In this document: positions 1 through 5,215 of the stretch, piece by piece
Layout: every line of letters begins with the position of its first letter
Position numbering within the stretch: position 1 is the stretch's first letter
NCBI GenBank assembly: GCA_015229095.1
Contig: JADGCE010000100.1
Location: forward strand, 1 to 10,014
Length of the DNA: 10,014 nt
Source: Magnetococcales bacterium
GTDB taxonomy: Bacteria; Pseudomonadota; Magnetococcia; Magnetococcales; Magnetaquicoccaceae
Reading direction: 5' to 3'
Notes under the pieces: model-generated
Told to the model about the DNA's origin: nothing
What the model saw: the letters and a program-made list of their open reading frames with translations, nothing else
Databases searched by the model: none
Position numbers and translations under genes: made by a program

Positions 1-68
1 AGGGGGATTATCCCCCTGGCAGGGTCCAGGGACGGAGTCCCTGGTGGGGGCGGGGGCGAAGCCCCCCG
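1..68. repeat. Cluster of three perfect short-loop hairpins (REP-like or terminator cluster)
   Basis: Three stem-loops lie side by side. Bases 1-17 form a 7-bp stem (AGGGGGA with TCCCCCT, 3-base loop). Bases 26-44 form an 8-bp stem (CCAGGGAC with GTCCCTGG, loop GGA). Bases 52-66 form a 6-bp stem (GGGGGC with GCCCCC, loop GAA). They lie just beyond the end of the FkbM gene, with no U-tract behind them. They may act as 3' RNA-stabilising or transcription-stop structures, or belong to a dispersed palindromic repeat family. The window edge cuts off whatever lies on the other side. Confidence 0.6.
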
Positions 69-92
69 TTGTGGGCGAAACGATGATCAAGG

Positions 93-110
93 CCGGGAGG
101 CGCAACCCGG
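93..110 (-). terminator. Stem-loop immediately after the FkbM gene
   Basis: A 5-bp stem (CCGGG with CCCGG) with an 8-base loop starts 3 bases after the TGA stop of the methyltransferase gene. No run of U follows, so it is not a textbook intrinsic terminator. With the hairpins at 1-68 it makes four consecutive structures at the end of the transcript, which suggests that the operon ends here. Confidence 0.35.
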
Positions 111-113
111 AGC

Positions 114-1490
114 TCAGCGCTTCCAAACGGGTGGGGGCAGAGTGTCCTCGGGGTCCGGCTGGTAGGCCGGGCCAAGCCCGGCGAAATAGATGGGCCCGGT
201 TTGGCCGCCTGTACGCCTGTCGTGCTCGGTCAGCAGATGCAACGCCAGATCATACGAGGCGTAGCAGTCGTGCAGAATGTTGGCCATGCTGAGCAGCTGC
301 TGATCCGATAACGCCTCAAGCCGCGTAAAATCGCGGACAAAAACCGCATCCGCCTCCACGCACTGGCTCATACCCTCATACCGGCTGCCATGGATCCAAA
401 GGGGCTGGATCACCTTGCTTTTCATGGGGAAAAAGCGGTGCAACACAAAGCCCCGCTCCCGCAAAAACTGGTCCACATCCGTAAACAGAGGCTGGTCGAC
501 ATAGAGAGGCAGGAAGGCGACCTCCGCCTGAATGACCAGCAGATCCCGCAGTCGCGCCTCGGCGTGGCGCAGCACCATCAATTCGGCCCCCTGGATATCC
601 ATTTTCAACAACTCGGCACCGACAATCTCCGGCAGGTCGTCCAGACGCACGGTCGCCATCTCTTCCACACCGATCACCTCTCCCCAGTGCGGATAACCAT
701 GGAACAGGTTCAATACGGCAGGATTGGGGCGCAGCAGAGAGACCATCCCCCCGGAGTTGCACAGATGCAGAGGATGGCGTTGACCATCCCCGACGGCATA
801 GGGCAGATAGCTCTCCTTGCTCTTGCTGTTTTTGTTCAGACGCTCAGAGACGCCCGGACTCGGATCAAAGCCAATCAACTCGGCGCCCTCTCGCAACAAG
901 GGTGCATAGGGGGGGTCACCGCCGATATCCGAGGCCCCGATGTCCACAATCTTGATGGTGGGGGCAAACGACGTCAGGGTGCGAAACGAGGGAACCTGGC
1001 CCGGTGCGAGGGGGCGCAAATGGGGTGCGGCGGCCCGGAGAATATCCAATGCCCGTGCCAGGCGTTTATGCTCCGAGCCCTTGCTGTCCGTCTTTTGGAT
1101 GATCGTGTAAAGCGTGACATTGATGGAGGGGCGGACAACCCAGTCGTAAAAGACCGCCTGTTTGTCGGATGGCATGTCGTCCACAGCCCGTTGCAGGCGG
1201 GCCATGCCCCACTTTTCCTCCCCCGGCATCTCATAGAGGAGACCGCCGATGCTGAGGGCATAGGCGATGCCGGGAGTGGTGAGAGAGGTGACCCGCTTGA
1301 GGATGCAGGCCACAAAAAAGGCGGCGCGCACCTGCTGTTTGGCCAGCAGGCGGTAGACAGAGTCGATGACAAGGTTGATGTCATACGCATCACAGATGCG
1401 GGCGATCTCCCTCATGACAAAGGTAAGATGTTTGGCTGAGATATCCCCCTCTGTGCGCAACGCCATGACACGATCAACAAAACTTTCCAT
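114..1490 (-). CDS. FkbM-type SAM-dependent methyltransferase with extra N-terminal helical domain
   Basis: Predicted cytosolic enzyme of 458 residues that transfers a methyl group from S-adenosylmethionine to an unknown acceptor. In the FkbM family the acceptor is usually a hydroxyl on a sugar or polyketide. Residues about 175-385 form the Rossmann methyltransferase core: glycine-rich SAM loop VDIGAS at 182-187, FDP at 208-210 ending strand 2, an FkbM-like GGMVSLLRPN at 247-256, and the family motif KMDIQGAE at 296-303. Residues 1-160 form an all-helical domain not typical of FkbM enzymes. It matches the N-terminus of the radical SAM protein encoded just upstream (20 identities in 47 ungapped columns, including IGGLL and AVD). 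A tail of about 70 residues follows the core. ATG 1490 is chosen because GGGG sits 7 bases before it; an in-frame GTG at 1496 has no suitable ribosome site. Probably cotranscribed with the radical SAM gene. Family assignment is firm; the substrate is unknown. Confidence 0.9.
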   Translation of the reverse strand: MESFVDRVMALRTEGDISAKHLTFVMREIARICDAYDINLVIDSVYRLLAKQQVRAAFFVACILKRVTSLTTPGIAYALSIGGLLYEMPGEEKWGMARLQRAVDDMPSDKQAVFYDWVVRPSINVTLYTIIQKTDSKGSEHKRLARALDILRAAAPHLRPLAPGQVPSFRTLTSFAPTIKIVDIGASDIGGDPPYAPLLREGAELIGFDPSPGVSERLNKNSKSKESYLPYAVGDGQRHPLHLCNSGGMVSLLRPNPAVLNLFHGYPHWGEVIGVEEMATVRLDDLPEIVGAELLKMDIQGAELMVLRHAEARLRDLLVIQAEVAFLPLYVDQPLFTDVDQFLRERGFVLHRFFPMKSKVIQPLWIHGSRYEGMSQCVEADAVFVRDFTRLEALSDQQLLSMANILHDCYASYDLALHLLTEHDRRTGGQTGPIYFAGLGPAYQPDPEDTLPPPVWKR

Positions 1491-1496
1491 CGACAC

Positions 1497-1556
1497 ACCC
1501 CGATTGCATAAAAAACGTGAGACTTTCCGTGTGGGCAGGCCGGCCGGCAGAGGCCC
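1497..1556 (-). other. Intercistronic spacer with GC-rich palindromes
   Basis: This 60-base gap separates the TAG stop of the radical SAM gene from the methyltransferase start. It contains the self-complementary core GCCGGCCGGC (near 1539-1548) and a T6 run at 1510-1515 on the coding strand. The T run does not directly follow the palindrome, so it is not a convincing terminator. The palindrome may form an RNA hairpin that tunes expression between the two cistrons. I see no separate promoter here. Confidence 0.3.
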
Positions 1557-2744
1557 CTACTGCCATCCTCCTCCCTTCACCGTGTGGGCAACCCGCCTGG
1601 GCCGGCGCTCCTGACCCTGGCGATTGGTATCGTTCGCCCAACAATAGCGGCAAATCTCCATGTTGGCCATCTTCAGGGGGTCGTACCGGGAGAGATAATC
1701 CTCCCCCACCCGTGCATAGAGCTCTTCGATGTCAAAAATATTTTTCCCCATCAGAATGGCCGCGTCAAACACCACGGGACCACAGTAGAGAAAAACAAAA
1801 TCACCATACAGCATCGGTCCCGGACAGCCGCAGGAATAGGTCAAATCCATGGGCACCTCTTCCGGTTGCAGGCGCGGCTTGAAAGAGTCGATGGGGATGA
1901 CCTCCAGCTTTGTCCTGTGCTGTGCCAGCGACTCCTTCAACTCAACCTTCTGCTCCGGGTCATAGAGGCTCACTTGTACACGGTCGATGCAATTCCAGGT
2001 CTCGTCCGCGATGCGCTCAAACCCCAGACCGTTGGAATAAACCTCTATATGCTCGATATGTTTCGACTGCCGGAACAGCGCCAGGGCTGCATCAAACTGT
2101 TTCCAGAGAAAGGGTTCCCCCGGTCCGTTGATGCACAGATTCTGGATGGTATAGTGGGACTTTTCGGTCCATTCTATGAAGGTTTTCACCTGCTGCAGCG
2201 ACATCTGATATTTTTTGGTCTCTTTGCGCATCCCCCCGTGGGAACATTCGGCGCAATCAAACTGGCAGGCGGTCGCCACCTCCACCAGCATGCGGGCAAT
2301 CTGGCGTCGGCGCAGCTCGGGAACGGCGGCCTTCAACATTTCCGCCCAACGCACCGTGCGCACAGGGTCCGTGCCAACCTGCTGGGAGACAAAGCCCGCC
2401 ACCTGGGAGACGACCGCCTTGTAAAAGGCCGCCTGCTGGGAGGGTGCCAGACGGTCCACAGCGGCCCGCAGCCCGGTAATTCCGCGCATCTCCTCGTTCA
2501 GGTTGTTGTTCAGGAGGCCGCCGATGCCCATGGCAAAAAAGATGCTTTCGGTGTAGGAACCGGCGCGAAAGAGCATCATGGCCAATATATAGGCCGTTTG
2601 TATCTGTACCTGGCTCAGCAGGATGGGGACGGCGTTGCAGATGTCAGCACGGCTGTACCGTTTGCTCAGTTCCACCAGAGTGGCATTGATTTCGGCAGGT
2701 CTGGCCGCATTCAACCGCATGAGGGTATGGAGCAGATTCATCAA
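1557..2744 (-). CDS. Radical SAM protein with SPASM/twitch-like C-terminus and extra N-terminal helical domain
   Basis: Predicted iron-sulfur enzyme of 395 residues that would cleave S-adenosylmethionine to start radical chemistry on an unknown substrate. The CX3CX2C cluster motif is C160, C164, C167, followed by a GEP motif at 209-211 (PGEP, the GGEP equivalent) that in this family helps hold SAM. After the core, C305, C307, C321 and the pair C365/C368 could bind an auxiliary cluster as in SPASM or twitch domains. Such enzymes often modify peptides or proteins or act in cofactor and glycan pathways. Residues 1-150 are a helical domain shared with the FkbM protein downstream. The first codons are TTG ATG. 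GGAGG at 2752-2756 lies 7 bases from the TTG and 10 from the ATG, so the start is 2744 or 2741. Family assignment is firm; the reaction is unknown. Confidence 0.9.
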   Translation of the reverse strand: MMNLLHTLMRLNAARPAEINATLVELSKRYSRADICNAVPILLSQVQIQTAYILAMMLFRAGSYTESIFFAMGIGGLLNNNLNEEMRGITGLRAAVDRLAPSQQAAFYKAVVSQVAGFVSQQVGTDPVRTVRWAEMLKAAVPELRRRQIARMLVEVATACQFDCAECSHGGMRKETKKYQMSLQQVKTFIEWTEKSHYTIQNLCINGPGEPFLWKQFDAALALFRQSKHIEHIEVYSNGLGFERIADETWNCIDRVQVSLYDPEQKVELKESLAQHRTKLEVIPIDSFKPRLQPEEVPMDLTYSCGCPGPMLYGDFVFLYCGPVVFDAAILMGKNIFDIEELYARVGEDYLSRYDPLKMANMEICRYCWANDTNRQGQERRPRRVAHTVKGGGWQ

Positions 2745-2865
2745 TGGCTTACCTCCCAGGTGGGTGCTCTTCTGTCGCCCGACTTTTTACAAATTAATGA
2801 TGATACACAGGGGGAACGGGGGGCTGGGGGGGGGGACGGGAATGGCCCAAACGAGGCAGCAACTC

Positions 2866-2940
2866 CCTGGCGGGAGTGACGATAAAGAGTAATTTGAGAC
2901 AACCCCACCCCTCCGTGCGGATGGTACGAATCCCGCCAGG
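2866..2940. repeat. Long-range perfect 10-bp inverted repeat
   Basis: CCTGGCGGGA at 2866-2875 and its exact complement TCCCGCCAGG at 2931-2940 are separated by 55 bases. One arm lies in the spacer of the predicted promoter and the other in the predicted transcript. The inner arm also belongs to a local hairpin (CTCCC with GGGAG, bases 2863-2876). Centre-to-centre spacing is 65 bp, about six helical turns, as expected if one protein bound both sites on the same DNA face. That reading is inference. Confidence 0.5.
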
Positions 2941-2949
2941 CTGTGTCAA
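2921..2949 (-). promoter_or_regulatory. Sigma70-like promoter for the radical SAM-FkbM operon
   Basis: On the coding strand a perfect -35 box TTGACA (2949-2944) is followed by a 17-base spacer and a -10 box TACCAT (2926-2921, four of six consensus bases). Transcription would start near 2914. It would let the two enzyme genes be expressed independently of the signalling genes upstream. Pattern match only. Confidence 0.45.
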
Positions 2950-3005
2950 GGAGTTGAAAAAAACAGTCACACGCGCCGCACCCCGACGGGCGCAACGGCG
3001 ACGGC

Positions 3006-3044
3006 AAAAAAACGGCTGCTCCTGGTTGGCCGCCTGCCTACCAG
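3006..3044 (-). terminator. Possible intrinsic terminator after the HPt-like gene
   Basis: A stem CTGGT/ACCAG with a further GGC/GCC pairing spans the TAG stop (3022-3044). An alternative shorter stem, CGGC/GCCG, ends directly at a run of seven U (3012-3006). The two stems are mutually exclusive and neither is strong, but hairpin plus U-tract just after a stop codon is the expected layout. Confidence 0.4.
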
Positions 3045-3466
3045 ACAGAGAGCAGGGAGAGCACCGTCTGCCGCGCCCGCCTGCTGCTGCGCTCCCTGGA
3101 GTCGGGGGTCAACAGGTGCTGCATCTGCTCCACGGCCACCAGGGCCAAACGGGTCAAACGATGGCTGGCGACCGTTTCCGCAGCGGAAAGAGTGCCAAAG
3201 GCCTGGGCTGTCTCATAGGCCAGATCACACACACCACTCATGCCGGTTGTTGCGGCCCGGCGATAGAGGCGACTCATGGAACGGAACACCTGGTCCACCA
3301 GTATGGCCCGCTGGCTGGTCACTCCTCCGGCCAAAAGCTGCTGCAACGCCTCTTCCACAGCCGCCAAAACCGGCAAAAATTCGGCAGCGACCTCATCATG
3401 ACCGGGCAAAGCCTCCCCTCTGACCCCTGCTGCCAACTGCCATGGTAATACTGCGTCTTGTTCCAA
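3038..3466 (-). CDS. HPt-like protein lacking the phospho-accepting histidine
   Basis: Small, mainly helical protein of 142 residues, with no signal peptide or membrane segment. Residues about 25-120 fit a histidine phosphotransfer four-helix bundle. FRSMS at 61-65, G75 ten residues later and DLAYE at 81-85 align with the HPt signature, as in the CheA P1 domain (F-R-x-x-H, G ten residues after the His, then an acidic helix). The His position is S65, and the usual Lys three residues later is Y68, so it should not accept phosphate by the usual route. A docking or inhibitory role towards a receiver or kinase is possible. The start is TTG at 3466, chosen because AAAGGAGG (3472-3479) sits 5 bases before it and no in-frame ATG has comparable support. 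It lies downstream of the sigma54-activator gene and behind a candidate sigma54 promoter. The fold assignment is by eye and moderate; it may instead be an unrelated helical protein. Confidence 0.7.
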   Translation of the reverse strand: MEQDAVLPWQLAAGVRGEALPGHDEVAAEFLPVLAAVEEALQQLLAGGVTSQRAILVDQVFRSMSRLYRRAATTGMSGVCDLAYETAQAFGTLSAAETVASHRLTRLALVAVEQMQHLLTPDSRERSSRRARQTVLSLLSVW

Positions 3467-3566
3467 TGCCCCCTCCTTTGGCCTGCCATGCCGGCAGAGC
3501 CGTAACCGATCGATGCGTGAGCCGCCCCTCTTTTGTCATTCCAAAAAGCTCTGGGAGGGGATGCAC

Positions 3567-3581
3567 GCAAAATAGAGACCA
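3567..3581 (-). promoter_or_regulatory. Candidate sigma54 (-24/-12) promoter
   Basis: The coding strand reads TGGTCTCTATTTTGC. The invariant GG and GC are separated by exactly 10 bases, and TT precedes the GC, as in the consensus TGGCAC-N5-TTGC; the CAC part is not matched. Transcription would start near 3555, about 90 bases before the TTG start of the HPt-like gene. The adjacent gene encodes a sigma54 activator, which raises plausibility. Confidence 0.45.
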
Positions 3582-3687
3582 TAAACAACAGATCGGCAGA
3601 CAAAGCGGGTGTAAGATCGCAATAACGCGATTAATCAACAAAAAAGATGGCAACAAGGAGGCCGTAAACCCGGATGGCATTGTATGA

Positions 3688-3704
3688 GGAGCGTCAAATG
3701 CTCC
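3688..3704 (-). repeat. Dyad GGAGC-N7-GCTCC
   Basis: A 5-bp perfect stem with a 7-base loop, one base away from the TGCTGTT dyad. Together they form two tandem structures after the response-regulator gene. No U-tract follows, so a terminator role is uncertain. Confidence 0.35.
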
Positions 3705-3705
3705 G

Positions 3706-3724
3706 TGCTGTTCTGGAAACAGCA
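3706..3724. promoter_or_regulatory. Dyad TGCTGTT-N5-AACAGCA, possible activator (UAS) site
   Basis: Perfect 7-bp arms around a 5-base spacer give a 19-bp dyad. Its form resembles NtrC-class enhancer sites (inverted arms starting TGC and ending GCA around a 5-base spacer). Its centre is about 160 bp upstream of the start predicted from the sigma54-like promoter, within the usual range for such sites. It could equally be a 3' hairpin of the response-regulator mRNA, whose stop codon is 17 bases away. Confidence 0.4.
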
Positions 3725-3740
3725 ACAGATCTTGCACCCG

Positions 3741-5213
3741 TCAGAGCGGCGGTGTGCTCTGTTCTGCCCGGCGCAACCGTTGGTTGAGGGCCTGCCGGGA
3801 GATGCCCAATGAGGCGGCGGCGATCCCCTGATTGCCTTGGGCGCGGCGCAACGCCTCTGCGATCAAGGCCTGTTCCGCCTCTTTCAAGGTGGGTAACGGG
3901 CCGGGCAGGCGACGCCAGAGTTCGCTCCCCTCCTTGCCATCCCAGCGGGGCAGATCGACCGCCCTGTTCCCCTCTTCAGCACTGACCAAAGGACGAAAAC
4001 TTTCCAGCGAGAGCATCCCGGAGTGATGTCTGGCAACGGCATCATACACCAACGCCCGCAATTGCCGGACATTGCCGGGAAAAGGGTAGGACTCCAGCAG
4101 GCTGAAAAGGGCGGGGGGCGGGGTTGGGCATTTTTTGCCCAGCCCCTGGGCAGCCGATTCGATAAAGGCGCGGGTCAACAGGGCCACATCCTCCAAACGC
4201 TCCCGCAGGGGCGGCACTTCGATATGATGGACCCGCAAACGGTAGTAAAGATCGGAGCGAAACAGCCCATCCTGCATGCGCTGCAGCAAATTCTGGTTGG
4301 TGGCGCAGACAATGCGGGCATTGGCCTTGAGAGGCAGGTCCGAACCCAGGGGATAGTAGGAGCGCTCCTGTAACAGGCGCAGCAGCTTGACCTGTACCGA
4401 GGGCCCCAGATCCCCCATCTCATCCAGAAAGAGGGTGCCGAACCCCGCTTCACTGACGAGACCGCGTCGCCCCTCATCCGCCCCGGAATAGGCCCCTTTG
4501 CGATGCCCAAAGAGGGTGTCAGAGACCATGGCATCATCCAGACCGGCCACATTGACTGCCACCCTGCTGCCCTCCCGGCGACTGACCCGGTGCAGGGCAT
4601 CGGCGATCAACTCCTTGCCAACCCCGGTCTCTCCGGTGATCAATACCGGCTCCTCGGAGCGGGCGATGGACTCCACATACTGGAAAATCGCCCGCATCTT
4701 CCGGCTGTTGGTGAGAATATCCGCAAAGGCCTCCGGCTGTTCCAGATGGTCGGAGAGCAATGAGCGTTTGAGCGATCCCAGTTGGCTGCGCAGGGCGCAC
4801 ACCTCCAGCACCTTGCGCACACTGGTGATAAAACGGTTCTCTTCCACCGGTTTGACCAAAAAATCCGTCGCCCCCTCCTGCATGCAGGTCACGGCTGTCT
4901 GCACCGCATCGGTGGCCGTCATGACCAACACCGGAATTTCCGGAAATTGCCGGACAATGTCCGGCAGCAATTGCCTGCCGTCCACATGGGGCATGCTGAG
5001 ATCCAGAATGACCGCAGCCACCCCGGCTCCCTCGCGTCCATAGTCACGCCAACTGTGGCTGAGCCGACTCAGCAAGGACAGCAATGCCCGACCGTCGGCC
5101 AGAGTCTCCACCCACTCCAACCCGGCTCCCCGCAGCAGGGTGGAAGTCGCAAACAGCACCGAGGGATCGTCATCCACCAGTACCACCGGCAGGGGGCTGT
5201 AGAGGGCCGGCAC
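3741..5213 (-). CDS. NtrC-type sigma54-dependent response regulator
   Basis: Cytosolic transcription activator of 490 residues. Residues 8-135 are a receiver domain: acidic cluster D14-D16, phospho-acceptor D71 (in ILDLSMP), T99 and K121. Residues about 165-400 are the AAA+ sigma54-interaction domain: Walker A GETGVGKE 194-201, L1 loop GAYSGA 240-245, Walker B LFLDE 261-265, arginine-finger region FRSDLYYRL 318-326, and GNVRQL 380-385 for sensor II. Residues about 442-482 form a Fis-type helix-turn-helix. All motifs needed to hydrolyse ATP and remodel sigma54 holoenzyme are present. The L1 loop carries Y and S in place of the usual F and T of GAFTGA, a conservative variant. The GTG start lies 2 bases after the stop of the large membrane protein gene, with GGGAG at 5222-5226 eight bases before it, so translation is probably coupled. 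The cognate kinase is not seen in the window. Likely targets include the neighbouring sigma54-like promoter. Confidence 0.95.
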   Translation of the reverse strand: MPALYSPLPVVLVDDDPSVLFATSTLLRGAGLEWVETLADGRALLSLLSRLSHSWRDYGREGAGVAAVILDLSMPHVDGRQLLPDIVRQFPEIPVLVMTATDAVQTAVTCMQEGATDFLVKPVEENRFITSVRKVLEVCALRSQLGSLKRSLLSDHLEQPEAFADILTNSRKMRAIFQYVESIARSEEPVLITGETGVGKELIADALHRVSRREGSRVAVNVAGLDDAMVSDTLFGHRKGAYSGADEGRRGLVSEAGFGTLFLDEMGDLGPSVQVKLLRLLQERSYYPLGSDLPLKANARIVCATNQNLLQRMQDGLFRSDLYYRLRVHHIEVPPLRERLEDVALLTRAFIESAAQGLGKKCPTPPPALFSLLESYPFPGNVRQLRALVYDAVARHHSGMLSLESFRPLVSAEEGNRAVDLPRWDGKEGSELWRRLPGPLPTLKEAEQALIAEALRRAQGNQGIAAASLGISRQALNQRLRRAEQSTPPL

Positions 5214-5215
5214 GC

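Larger units (their letters stand above)
2745..3005 (-). promoter_or_regulatory. Leader and promoter region of the radical SAM-FkbM operon
   Basis: No convincing gene lies in this stretch. From upstream to downstream it holds a weak GC hairpin (2974-3000) followed by a T7 run (2957-2963), a sigma70-like promoter (2921-2949), a long-range 10-bp inverted repeat, a C-rich tract on the coding strand (G-rich on the plus strand, 2810-2840) and a Shine-Dalgarno site GGGAGG (2752-2757). If the promoter is real, the untranslated leader is about 170 bases, long for a simple gene and compatible with leader-level control. Confidence 0.45.
3467..3740 (-). other. Intergenic regulatory region upstream of the HPt-like gene
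   Basis: Overlapping open frames here lack ribosome sites and recognisable protein character, so I see no gene in this stretch. It contains two tandem dyads just after the response-regulator stop, an 8-bp palindrome GATTAATC (3629-3636) beside a dyad ATCGC/GCGAT (3616-3631), a sigma54-like promoter (3567-3581) and the strong Shine-Dalgarno site at 3472-3479. Confidence 0.5.

Noticed and set aside
1..68. CRISPR-like repeat array
   Set aside because: The three hairpins differ in sequence and stem length, and there are no equal-length spacers or adjacent cas genes.
390..1439. Plus-strand open frame of 349 codons opposite the FkbM gene
   Set aside because: It is fully antisense to a gene with firm motifs, with no ribosome site and no protein-like features.
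1510..1556. Terminator between the radical SAM and FkbM genes
   Set aside because: The T6 run is separated from the GC palindrome by more than 20 bases, so it does not fit an intrinsic terminator; the genes more likely share a transcript.
1584..2879. Plus-strand open frame of 431 codons opposite the radical SAM gene and its leader
   Set aside because: It covers a gene with clear catalytic motifs on the other strand, is rich in His, Gln and Gly as reverse-complement frames tend to be, and matches no family.
2741..3007. Minus-strand 88-codon frame spanning the leader and overlapping the radical SAM start
   Set aside because: It starts at a TTG directly after a T run without a ribosome site, covers the promoter and G-rich tract, and has Pro/Ser-rich, low-complexity composition. 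A leader peptide cannot be excluded but is unsupported.
3396..3737. Minus-strand 113-codon frame between the regulator and the HPt-like gene
   Set aside because: It overlaps the HPt-like gene in another frame, has no ribosome site and reads as an unstructured Cys/Pro/Leu-rich peptide.
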